A stretch of 5,862 nt of DNA from Verrucomicrobiota bacterium (GTDB taxonomy: Bacteria > Verrucomicrobiota > Verrucomicrobiia > Verrucomicrobiales > Akkermansiaceae): the NCBI GenBank assembly GCA_009885905.1, contig VFJU01000391.1:1-5862 (forward strand), read 5' to 3'. How positions within the stretch are numbered: the first letter of the stretch is position 1; each line of letters begins with the position of its first letter. Positions 1 through 5,862 of this stretch are shown here, piece after piece. The position numbers and the translations under genes were made by a program. Under the pieces are notes generated by a model. It ran no database searches. It worked only from the letters and a program-made list of their open reading frames with translations, and was not told the DNA's origin.

Positions 1-214
1 AGGCGGAGGCGTGGCACTTGCGGCATGATTCTGAACCGGCATATCCAGCGTGGACCTCGTCTTCAGGTGCGAGGATGGTGGTGTTCGCAACGTTCACCTT
101 GGGTACTATCGGCTTTTTAGTTAGTCGGTAGTGATGTTGGAGAGTGAAAAAAATACCTCCACCTACGATGAAAGCCAACACTATGAATCGCCAGTGCTTT
201 TTTTGATTCATCAT
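1..214 (-). CDS. Membrane-anchored c-type cytochrome-like protein, N-terminal fragment
   Basis: This reading frame starts at an ATG (214-212, with a second ATG directly after it) and stays open for 71 codons until the window edge cuts it. Residues 4-9 are basic (NQKKHWR). Residues 10-25 form one hydrophobic segment rich in Ile, Val, Gly and Phe, followed by a polar stretch, so the protein probably has a single N-terminal anchor or uncleaved signal with the rest in the periplasm. Residues 58-68 read YAGSESCRKCH: Cys64, Cys67 and His68 form a covalent haem-c site. The Y-x-G-S-x-x-C-x-x-C-H arrangement is typical of the first haem site in multihaem cytochrome c554-like and TPR-cytochrome proteins; that assignment is inference, because only one haem site is inside the window. 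The gene follows cimA on the same strand after 43 bases and has no clear Shine-Dalgarno sequence. The exact function cannot be given. Confidence 0.75.
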   Translation of the reverse strand, partial: MMNQKKHWRFIVLAFIVGGGIFFTLQHHYRLTKKPIVPKVNVANTTILAPEDEVHAGYAGSESCRKCHASA

Positions 215-257
215 TTTCGTTCGCTGGATCAACTAAGCCGCATGATCTAACCTAGAT

Positions 258-1841
258 TTATTTGGATGGCCGATGACCGCCTCGTTGAAGAAACAAGTCG
301 ATACCATCGACCAACGCGAGCCAACTGGCTTCGATAATATTATCCGAGACGCCGACGGTGCCCCAACTGGATTTACCGTCTGTGGAAACAATGAGCACGC
401 GTGTTTTGGCGGCGGTCGCGGCGTGACCGTCTAGGATGCGGACCTTGTAGTCGACGAGTGATACGCCGGAAATTTCTGGATAGAATGGAAGCAACGCTTT
501 GCGCAGTGCTAGGTCGAGTGAGTTGATCACGCCGTGACCTTCCGCGACGGTGAGTTCGTGCGTTCCATTGACCGCGAGCTTCACGGTGGCCTCACAGACG
601 GGTGGGTGACCGTCTCGGTATTGGCGAAAACTGGTGTGATATTCGGTGATGTCGAAGGTTTTCACGTAGCTTCCAAGTTCGCGGTGGATGAGTAGTTCAA
701 GTGAACCGCCGGCCGCTTCGTACGAGTATCCGTCATTTTCAAGTTCCTTCACGCGGCGTAAAATCGCGCTGGCTTCGGGTGATCCTTTTTCTAACTGAAT
801 ACCGAGCTCGGCGGCTTTGACAAGAATGTTGGACTGCCCGCTGAGTTCAGAAACTAGGATATTTTGGCTATTGCCTACACTGCTAGGGACGATGTGTTCG
901 TAGCTCCTTGCCAGTTTTTGCACAGCGTTGACGTGCATTCCACCTTTGTGGGCGAATGCGGTGCGTCCAATGAATGCGGCGCGGGCAAAGTGTGGGTTGT
1001 TAGAAACGTCATCGACGAAATAAGAGAGATCTTGCAGTTGCTCGAGCTGCGGCACGACAGGGATGTCCATCTTGAGCTGGAGAATCGGAATCACCGAAGT
1101 GAGATTGCAATTTCCCGTGCGTTCACCGTAGCCATTGATGGTACCTTGTACTTGATTCGCACCAGATCGGACGGCAGCGATTGCGTTTGCCACGGCCAAC
1201 TCGCAGTCGTTGTGTGTGTGAATGCCGATCGATTGGTTAGGTAAAAACTTTTTAACGGCACAGCAGATATCGGAGATTTCATCAGGCAGGGTTCCGCCGT
1301 TAGTGTCACACAGGACGAGGCAAGACGCGCCACCATCGGCCGCGGCTTGGAGCGTGGCGAGGGCGTGGGAAGCGGAATCTTTGTAGCCATCGAAAAAATG
1401 CTCTGCGTCATAAATCACTTCTCGTCCGTGTTTGACGAGGTGAGCGACCGTGTCGCGGATCATCGCCTGATTTTCCTCTACGGTGGTGCGCAAGACCTCG
1501 GTGACTTGGAGTTCCCAGCTTTTTCCAAAAATGGTGACGACTGGAGTTTCAGCTTCTAGCAGCAGGCGGACTTGTGGATCCTCGTCGACAGGGGTGTCCG
1601 CACGGCGGGTGGATCCGAAGGCAGCGAGCTTTGCGTGATCGAGTTTGAGGTTTTTTGCCTCACGGAAAAATTCAATGTCCTTGGGATTTGACCCTGGCCA
1701 ACCGCCCTCTATGTAGTCGACGCCAAATTCGTCCAAGCGTTTGGCGATTCGTAATTTATCGAGGCCAGACAATTGGAATCCTTCACCCTGCGTACCATCG
1801 CGGAGGGTCGTGTCGTAGAGAAATACAAGTTTGGTGCTCAT
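258..1841 (-). CDS. cimA: (R)-citramalate synthase (CimA family)
   Basis: The predicted 527-residue enzyme condenses pyruvate with acetyl-CoA to (R)-citramalate, the first step of the threonine-independent route to 2-oxobutyrate and isoleucine, in the cytoplasm. The TIM barrel opens with YDTTLRDGTQGEG (residues 9-21), which holds the catalytic Arg14 and the metal ligand Asp15. The HTHND motif (208-212) supplies two further metal ligands, His208 and His210, and GTINGYGERTGNCNL (233-247) is the usual conserved barrel motif. GGWPGSNPKD (46-55) is characteristic of the CimA branch as opposed to LeuA. Residues about 400-520 form the LeuA-type regulatory dimer domain, where isoleucine would act as feedback inhibitor. 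Length is normal for the family. I chose the ATG at 1841 because DTTLRDG then sits close to the N-terminus, as in relatives; a GTG six codons upstream (1859) is possible. No Shine-Dalgarno is visible and the start lies in an inverted repeat. A 2-isopropylmalate or homocitrate synthase is less likely. Confidence 0.93.
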   Translation of the reverse strand: MSTKLVFLYDTTLRDGTQGEGFQLSGLDKLRIAKRLDEFGVDYIEGGWPGSNPKDIEFFREAKNLKLDHAKLAAFGSTRRADTPVDEDPQVRLLLEAETPVVTIFGKSWELQVTEVLRTTVEENQAMIRDTVAHLVKHGREVIYDAEHFFDGYKDSASHALATLQAAADGGASCLVLCDTNGGTLPDEISDICCAVKKFLPNQSIGIHTHNDCELAVANAIAAVRSGANQVQGTINGYGERTGNCNLTSVIPILQLKMDIPVVPQLEQLQDLSYFVDDVSNNPHFARAAFIGRTAFAHKGGMHVNAVQKLARSYEHIVPSSVGNSQNILVSELSGQSNILVKAAELGIQLEKGSPEASAILRRVKELENDGYSYEAAGGSLELLIHRELGSYVKTFDITEYHTSFRQYRDGHPPVCEATVKLAVNGTHELTVAEGHGVINSLDLALRKALLPFYPEISGVSLVDYKVRILDGHAATAAKTRVLIVSTDGKSSWGTVGVSDNIIEASWLALVDGIDLFLQRGGHRPSK

Positions 1842-1879
1842 CGGCCGGGGCGCGGACACTAGGGGCAGCGCGGCCGATG
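1839..1879 (-). promoter_or_regulatory. Inverted repeat enclosing the cimA start codon
   Basis: CATCGGCCG (1839-1847) and CGGCCGATG (1871-1879) are perfect 9-base inverted copies separated by 23 bases. In the cimA transcript one arm contains the chosen AUG, so a stem-loop would hold the start codon paired. The region is GC-rich, which raises the odds of a chance match. A translational control role is inference. Confidence 0.4.
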
Positions 1880-1890
1880 GGCAAGGGAGA

Positions 1891-1907
1891 AGCGCGGCTG
1901 GAGCGCT
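1891..1907 (-). other. Small GC-rich hairpin between esterase and cimA
   Basis: AGCGC (1891-1895) and GCGCT (1903-1907) can pair around a 7-base loop just after the esterase stop codon. In the minus-strand transcript no run of U follows, so it is not a convincing intrinsic terminator, and read-through from the esterase gene into cimA remains plausible. Confidence 0.25.
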
Positions 1908-1914
1908 GGCTAGT

Positions 1915-3504
1915 TCAATTCACATCGGTGCGGAAGGGCGATGCGGGGAGTCCATCGGTGTTGAAAAGATTAAGATCCGGCACGTTCTCCCAGCCAAATC
2001 GGACCGCCTGCGGGGCTTTCACATCCGGCGCTGAGACGCGGACGGTGTTTCCTTCGATCACGGCCTTGGCAGGAACGAATTTTCCATCCGCTGCGGCGAT
2101 GGTGAAACCCTTCAAATCTCCATCCTTGGCGACCAGTCCGCCACCGACGTGAGTGAAGCTGAGAATGATCGTATCGCTCTGGATTACTTTCGATTGATAG
2201 AGAGGACCCGAGTATTCGATTTTCTCACCGTAAGCCAAGGCCCGAGCTGCTAGAGATAGCCTGTGACCGACGGGTTCTTTCTGGGTCGGATGAATGTCAT
2301 TGGCATTACCGAAGTCCGTGATCACGGTCATCGCGGTATTTTCTGATTTTGCGAGGGTCAAAAGTTGCGCCTCGCGAATTTCTGCGGGTTGGTCGCGATA
2401 GGGGGCGATTTGAACGTATAAGAATGGGAAATTGCCTTGGTTCCATTTTTCTCGCCAATCCGCGATCATCACTGGAAATAAAGTGCGATACAATCGAGCT
2501 CTGTTAGCGTTAGACTCTCCTTGGTACCAGATCGTTCCCTTGATCGCGTAGGGGACGATGGGATTTATCATTCCATTAAAGAGGGTAGTTTCGCTGTTTT
2601 GGTTACCGTCGGGTTTTTCGGGACTGGAAGGTTTTTGACTGGGGAGTTTTGGTTTTTCTGGTGGAGCTTGGTTGGCAAGTTTGGCTTGCGCCACTTCTTC
2701 TTTCCATGCCTCAAGTGCCGCTGCATACGGCTTATTCACGGTTTCCTCCCATGCCACTTGTGCCGCGGTGAAAGCCTCGATTTTTTCCGAGTAAGCTGCG
2801 ACCTTGGTGGGGTAGTTTGCGATGGCGGCTTGGGCCGCATCCAGGTGTGCCTTCAGCTCGGGATCCTTGCCTAGCCCCTCGATGCTTGTCCAAGACTCCG
2901 CAGGGGTACCGCCCCATGATGTGTGAATCATTCCCACGGGAACATCGAGTTTCTGATAGAGGTCGCGTGCGAAAAAGTAGCCGACTGCGGAGAAGCCACC
3001 GGCATTTGCGGGCGAGCATTCAACCCACCGACCTTCTGCCTCGGCGAGAGGTTTGATTGAGACATTTTTCTTCACCGTGAACATGCGGATTTTCGGGTAG
3101 TTCGCGAGTGGGATTTCTTGATCGGCATTGTCCGCTCTCTGAAGTGGCCATTCCATGTTAGATTGTCCTGAGCATACCCATACTTCACCCACGAGAATCT
3201 GATTCACTGTGACGACATTGTCGCCGGTGAGGGTCATGGTGAATGGACCACCGGCGGTCAGCGGTTTTAAGTTCACGCGCCAGAGGCCATTGGTGGCGGT
3301 GGTGCTAACTTTTTGCTCGCCTATTTCGACCGTTACTTTTTCGCCATCTCTGGCGGTACCCCAGACCGGAACGGACTGACCGCTTTGGAGCACAGCGCCG
3401 TCGGTAAATAAGGGGTTCGGCTTGATTTCTGCGAAGAGAACACTCTGCGAGGCGAGGGCGGCAGCAAGTGCCGGCATGATGGTGGAAATTTTATGACGGT
3501 TCAT
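1915..3504 (-). CDS. Exported sialate O-acetylesterase-like SGNH hydrolase
   Basis: The predicted 529-residue protein removes O-acetyl groups from a carbohydrate, sialic acid or a plant or algal polysaccharide; the true substrate cannot be read from sequence. From the ATG at 3504 it starts with a signal peptide: basic NRHK, then a hydrophobic Ala/Leu-rich segment, with likely cleavage after Ala25 (LFA|E), so it acts in the periplasm or outside. Residues about 27-105 form a beta-sandwich domain. The SGNH core follows: nucleophile Ser115 in CSGQSNMEWPL, WYQGESN (about 326-332) as a conserved active-site block, and Asp403/His405 in NDIHPTQKEPVGHR. The C-terminus (NLFNTDGLPASPFRTD) is typical of this family. 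Between about residues 213 and 307 a helical, charged, then Lys/Pro-rich insert interrupts the core. The frame extends upstream to a TTG at 3528, but the ATG gives the better signal peptide. The gene is divergent from parE and 73 bases upstream of cimA. Confidence 0.9.
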   Translation of the reverse strand: MNRHKISTIMPALAAALASQSVLFAEIKPNPLFTDGAVLQSGQSVPVWGTARDGEKVTVEIGEQKVSTTATNGLWRVNLKPLTAGGPFTMTLTGDNVVTVNQILVGEVWVCSGQSNMEWPLQRADNADQEIPLANYPKIRMFTVKKNVSIKPLAEAEGRWVECSPANAGGFSAVGYFFARDLYQKLDVPVGMIHTSWGGTPAESWTSIEGLGKDPELKAHLDAAQAAIANYPTKVAAYSEKIEAFTAAQVAWEETVNKPYAAALEAWKEEVAQAKLANQAPPEKPKLPSQKPSSPEKPDGNQNSETTLFNGMINPIVPYAIKGTIWYQGESNANRARLYRTLFPVMIADWREKWNQGNFPFLYVQIAPYRDQPAEIREAQLLTLAKSENTAMTVITDFGNANDIHPTQKEPVGHRLSLAARALAYGEKIEYSGPLYQSKVIQSDTIILSFTHVGGGLVAKDGDLKGFTIAAADGKFVPAKAVIEGNTVRVSAPDVKAPQAVRFGWENVPDLNLFNTDGLPASPFRTDVN

Positions 3505-3690
3505 GGAACGTTTTGAGTTGTTGCTCAAACGGCGCTAAGGAGAGAGTTTTTTCAATGAGATTTTTCGATTCGTGAATTTATGCCGAGACACCTTTGAGAG
3601 AAAGTGATTTTCCTCACCTTCAAGTCGATGGCGACGTCGTCCTTGCACCCGATCCGGCAACCGTTTAGGAATTCCGAAACAAATTTCCTC
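3505..3690. promoter_or_regulatory. Divergent intergenic region between esterase and parE
   Basis: These 186 bases must hold the promoter of parE and probably that of the esterase transcription unit. For parE the best pair I see is TTGCAC (3643-3648) and TAGGAA (3666-3671) with 17 bases between; the -10 match is poor. It would place the transcript start about 10-15 bases before the ATG at 3691. For the minus strand I see no convincing pair. Neither gene start has a Shine-Dalgarno at usable distance: the nearest AGGA (3667-3670) is 20 bases before the parE ATG. Confidence 0.5.
3512..3529 (-). promoter_or_regulatory. Hairpin just upstream of the esterase start
   Basis: TTTGAG (3512-3517) and CTCAAA (3524-3529) form a perfect 6-bp inverted repeat around a 6-base loop, ending 7 bases before the esterase ATG. 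It sits where a ribosome-binding site would be, so it could be a leader stem-loop or a short operator. A match this short may be chance. Confidence 0.3.
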
Positions 3691-5550
3691 ATGGCTGCGA
3701 ATTACACCGAAGACGACATCAAATCCCTCGACTGGCGCGAACACATCCGGATGCGCCCTGGAATGTATATCGGCAAACTCGGCGATGGTTCCTCTGCCGA
3801 CGATGGCCTCTACATCTTGCTCAAGGAGGCTGTGGATAATTCCATCGACGAGCACATCATGGGATATGGCAAGGAAGTCCGCGTGGAGATCGATCAAGAA
3901 GGTCGTGTGGAGGTTCGCGACTTCGGTCGGGGGATTCCACTCGGTAAACTTTTCGACTGTGCGGCTCAAATCAATACTGGTGCGAAATATGATAGTGAGG
4001 CGTTCAAGAAATCTGTCGGGCTCAACGGTGTCGGCATCAAAGCGGTGAACGCTCTTTCTAACTTTTTCGAAATCCAAGCATGGCGCGATGGCCAGACGAA
4101 AGCGCTCGAGTTTTCCAAGGGTCTACTCACCGTGGACATGAAGAATCCTCGCCGTGATGACGGTGTGAACGGGACTCGCTTAGCCTTCGAACTGGATCGC
4201 ACGATTTTCCCCGCTAAGGCGAAATTCAAGGACGCTTTCGTCGAGAAGATGTGCCGCTATTACTCTTATCTGAATCCCGCGCTAACCATCCATTTTAACG
4301 GCAAAAAGTTCCGCTCGAAAGATGGTTTGTTAGACTTGTTGCGCGAGGAAATGGAGAACGAGGCGCTCTATCCGCCGATTCACTTGGTCGGCAAGGACAT
4401 CGAAATCGCCTTCACCCACACACCCGAGAGCGGCGAGGAATACTACACCTTCGTCAACGGCCAGAACACGTCACAAGGCGGTACCCACCTGGTGGCATTT
4501 CGCGAGGCTATCGTGCAGGTCATCCGTGGGTTTTATAAGAAACAATACGAGCCGGCAGACATCCGCGCAGGCATCGAGGCAGCCGTGTGTGTTAGAATCA
4601 TGGAGCCGGTCTTCGAGTCACAGACGAAAACTAAACTCGGCTCCGCCGGCATCGCGCCTGATGGGGAATCGCTGCGCACTTTCATCGGCAATTTTCTCAA
4701 AACGAATCTCGACAACTACCTGCACAAACACCCGCAAGTCGCCGAGACGATTCAGAAGCGTATCCTCTCCGCCGAGCGCGAGCGCAAGGACCTCAAGGGC
4801 ATTCAAAAACTTGCCCGCGAACGATCGAAACAGGCGAAGGTTCACAATAAAAAACTCCGCGATTGCCGCGTCCGCTATGACAGCAAACACAAGCGTCGTG
4901 AGGAGTCTACACTCTTCATCACCGAGGGTGACTCGGCATCCGGCTCTATCACGAAGAGCCGCGACGTGGAAACGCAGGCGGTCTTTTCACTCCGTGGCAA
5001 GCCGCTTAACACCTACAGCCTGCCGCGCAAGATCGTTTATGAAAACGAGGAGTTCGCCCTGCTCCAGGCCGCGCTCAACATCGAGGACGGCATCGAGTAT
5101 CTACGCTACAACAGAGTCGTCATCGCCACCGATGCCGATGTGGATGGCATGCACATCCGTCTCCTTCTTCTAACATTCTTTCTCCAATTTTTTCCAGAGA
5201 TGATTCGTGACGGTCATTTATGGATATTACAAACTCCGCTATTCCGCGTCCGCAACAAAAAGGAAACCATCTACTGCTACGACGACGACGAGCGGAAGAA
5301 AGCGATGGCTAAACTTGGCAAAGCCGCCGAGATCACCCGCTTCAAGGGCCTCGGTGAAATCTCTCCCGACGAGTTCAGTTTCATGATCGGACCTGACATG
5401 CGGCTCGACCACGTCGAGTATGAAGAGGGCAAGGGAGTGAAAGAATTGTTAGCGTTCTACATGGGCAAGAACACCCCGGATCGACAAGACTACATCATTG
5501 AAAATCTCCGTGACGACGTCGACAAACAGGTTGAAGTCGCGGTGGCGTAA
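3691..5550 (+). CDS. parE: DNA topoisomerase IV subunit B (ParE/GyrB family ATPase)
   Basis: This 619-residue protein is the ATPase and TOPRIM subunit of a type IIA topoisomerase, which passes one DNA duplex through another together with a ParC/GyrA-type subunit. The GHKL ATPase domain shows [13 protein letters not shown] (16-28), the catalytic Glu46 and Mg-binding Asn50 in EAVDNSIDE, Asp77 in DFGRGIP, and the glycine-rich lid [16 protein letters not shown] (108-123). The transducer domain has [15 protein letters not shown] (258-272) and the ATP-sensing Lys313 in QTKTKLGS. The TOPRIM domain has Glu412 in [16 protein letters not shown] (433-440), the metal-binding DADVDG (481-486) and FKGLGE (551-556). 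The end, with [17 protein letters not shown], matches ParE-type proteins, and there is no large TOPRIM insert as in proteobacterial GyrB. The N-terminus ([11 protein letters not shown]) resembles Bacteroidetes ParE. I chose the ATG at 3691; in-frame GTG 3604 and ATG 3628 would add an unconserved 29 or 21 residues. parE versus gyrB is judged on these motifs only. No parC follows. Confidence 0.9.
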   Translation: MAANYTEDDIKSLDWREHIRMRPGMYIGKLGDGSSADDGLYILLKEAVDNSIDEHIMGYGKEVRVEIDQEGRVEVRDFGRGIPLGKLFDCAAQINTGAKYDSEAFKKSVGLNGVGIKAVNALSNFFEIQAWRDGQTKALEFSKGLLTVDMKNPRRDDGVNGTRLAFELDRTIFPAKAKFKDAFVEKMCRYYSYLNPALTIHFNGKKFRSKDGLLDLLREEMENEALYPPIHLVGKDIEIAFTHTPESGEEYYTFVNGQNTSQGGTHLVAFREAIVQVIRGFYKKQYEPADIRAGIEAAVCVRIMEPVFESQTKTKLGSAGIAPDGESLRTFIGNFLKTNLDNYLHKHPQVAETIQKRILSAERERKDLKGIQKLARERSKQAKVHNKKLRDCRVRYDSKHKRREESTLFITEGDSASGSITKSRDVETQAVFSLRGKPLNTYSLPRKIVYENEEFALLQAALNIEDGIEYLRYNRVVIATDADVDGMHIRLLLLTFFLQFFPEMIRDGHLWILQTPLFRVRNKKETIYCYDDDERKKAMAKLGKAAEITRFKGLGEISPDEFSFMIGPDMRLDHVEYEEGKGVKELLAFYMGKNTPDRQDYIIENLRDDVDKQVEVAVA

Positions 5551-5602
5551 TTCAAGGAGCGTGGGCGTTTTGCCAGCGAGACGTCCACCCTCCTTGAATT
5601 AC
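5547..5602. repeat. 56-base imperfect palindrome overlapping the parE stop codon
   Basis: Two 22-base arms (5547-5568 and 5581-5602) are inverted copies: 13 matching pairs (GTAATTCAAGGAG against CTCCTTGAATTAC), one C/C mismatch (5560/5589), then 8 more positions with a single G-T pair, around a 12-base loop. The left arm contains the parE TAA stop. No T-run follows the right arm, so a classical intrinsic terminator is not shown, but such a stem could stop or protect transcripts from either side, as parE and the tRNA converge here. The length and near-perfect symmetry fit a dispersed palindromic (REP or MITE-like) element; this is inference, as only one copy is in the window. Confidence 0.75.
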
Positions 5603-5670
5603 AACGGACTGTGCGAAGCTCTGCTCGCGTCGTACAACGGCATAGCGGAGCAAACGGACGACCTGCTATC
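5601..5670. repeat. Cluster of short direct and inverted repeats after parE
   Basis: ACAACGG occurs at 5601-5607 and 5634-5640. Between the copies, GCGA plus GC (5613-5619, one bulged A) can pair with GCTCGC (5623-5628). GTCGT (5629-5633) is inverted at ACGAC (5658-5662), and ATAGC (5642-5646) at GCTAT (5665-5669). The block abuts the palindrome and has no supported coding frame, so the two may form one composite intergenic element. Each repeat alone is short enough to be chance; their density is the argument. Confidence 0.45.
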
Positions 5671-5738
5671 TGTGAGCTAATGGATTTTCCAACTAGGGTA
5701 ATTTTTAGGGACAACCCAACCGTTTTTTTAATCTGAAC

Positions 5739-5753
5739 CCTTATAAAATAAGG
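5739..5753 (-). terminator. Hairpin directly behind the tRNA-Val 3' end
   Basis: CCTTAT (5739-5744) and ATAAGG (5748-5753) are perfect inverted copies around AAA, ending at the base next to the tRNA CCA. In the tRNA transcript this gives a 6-bp stem with a UUU loop right after the mature end. No U-run follows it, so it may be a 3' trailer signal for processing or a weak terminator. Confidence 0.35.
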
Positions 5754-5828
5754 TGGTGCACGCTGCAGGGTTCGAACCTGCGACCCCATCCGTGTGAAGG
5801 ATGTGCTCTACCACTGAGCTAAGCATGC
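5754..5828 (-). tRNA. tRNA-Val (anticodon CAC)
   Basis: The 75-base gene folds into a full cloverleaf when read on the minus strand. The acceptor stem is GCATGCT with AGCGTGC (one G-T pair). The D arm is GCTC, loop AGTGGTA, GAGC. The anticodon stem CATCC/GGATG encloses loop TTCACAC, so positions 34-36 are CAC, which reads the valine codon GUG. The variable loop is GGGTC. The T arm is GCAGG, loop TTCGAAC, CCTGC. The discriminator is A and the CCA end is encoded. All stems pair, so the gene looks functional. With C at position 34 it should decode GUG only; another tRNA-Val must serve the remaining valine codons. It is convergent with parE, and its promoter lies at or beyond the right edge. Confidence 0.95.
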
Positions 5829-5834
5829 AATTTG

Positions 5835-5859
5835 AGTCGGCGAGCGAATTCGTCCGACT
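5835..5859. other. Small inverted repeat upstream of the tRNA gene
   Basis: AGTCGG (5835-5840) and CCGACT (5854-5859) are perfect inverted copies around 13 bases that include the palindrome CGAATTCG. It lies 7 bases before the tRNA 5' end, where a leader or the tail of a preceding transcript would be. The right edge of the window prevents a firmer call. Confidence 0.3.
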
Positions 5860-5862
5860 AGG

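Noticed and set aside
215..257. Possible terminator or promoter between cimA and the cytochrome-like gene
   Set aside because: Only a 4-bp ATCT/AGAT stem and no convincing -10/-35 pair are visible.
864..1244. Plus-strand open frame opposite cimA (also 1347-1559 and 1655-2152)
   Set aside because: Antisense to conserved cimA motifs such as HTHND, or across the cimA/esterase junction, with no protein features of its own.
3505..3528. TTG start (3528) for the esterase
   Set aside because: It adds eight residues before an otherwise complete signal peptide; the ATG at 3504 is simpler.
3604..3690. Upstream in-frame starts for parE (GTG 3604, ATG 3628)
   Set aside because: The added residues lack similarity to the conserved ParE N-terminus and no ribosome-binding site favours them.
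3535..4077. 180-codon minus-strand open frame opposite the parE start
   Set aside because: It lies almost wholly antisense to the well-conserved ATPase domain of parE and has no recognisable domain; it is a by-product of codon bias.
4526..5173. 215-codon plus-strand open frame within parE
   Set aside because: Ser/Arg-rich translation in another frame of the conserved transducer and TOPRIM region; a shadow frame.
5695..5729. Possible parE intrinsic terminator ending in seven T (5723-5729)
   Set aside because: Only a 4-bp GGGT/ACCC stem with a long loop precedes the T-run, and it is separated from it by several bases.
5490..5789. 99-codon minus-strand open frame running from the tRNA into parE
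   Set aside because: Its first residues are a translation of the tRNA T arm and anticodon region, and the rest crosses the repeats and parE antisense; not a gene.

Overview
The window looks like ordinary chromosomal DNA from a bacterium, most probably of the Verrucomicrobia (PVC group) or a relative. This is inferred from three things: the topoisomerase subunit has the short, Bacteroidetes/Verrucomicrobia-like form; the secreted sialate O-acetylesterase carries a long Lys/Pro-rich insert of a kind I associate with Verrucomicrobia and Planctomycetes; and no gene has a recognisable Shine-Dalgarno sequence before its start. No phage, insertion sequence, CRISPR array or plasmid function is visible.

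Layout, left to right. Positions 1-214 (minus strand) hold the first 71 codons of a gene cut by the window edge, which encodes a membrane-anchored protein with a CxxCH haem-binding motif. Positions 258-1841 (minus) encode a complete citramalate synthase (cimA), and 1915-3504 (minus) a complete exported sialate O-acetylesterase-like SGNH hydrolase. These three genes share a strand with gaps of 43 and 73 bases and could be co-transcribed in the order esterase, cimA, cytochrome, although their functions are unrelated. A 186-base divergent intergenic region (3505-3690) separates them from a type IIA topoisomerase ATPase subunit, best called parE (3691-5550, plus). Downstream of parE, 5547-5753 has no gene but is dense in inverted and short direct repeats, starting with a 56-base palindrome that includes the parE stop codon. 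A minus-strand tRNA-Val(CAC) with an encoded CCA end lies at 5754-5828, convergent with parE.

Functionally this is a housekeeping stretch: chromosome topology (parE), isoleucine precursor synthesis from pyruvate (cimA), translation (tRNA-Val), carbohydrate ester removal outside the cytoplasm (esterase) and an electron-transfer-type protein (partial). I found no convincing new multi-gene system. The items most worth a second look are the palindrome and repeat cluster after parE, the partial cytochrome at the left edge, the inverted repeat enclosing the cimA start codon, and the insert in the esterase.
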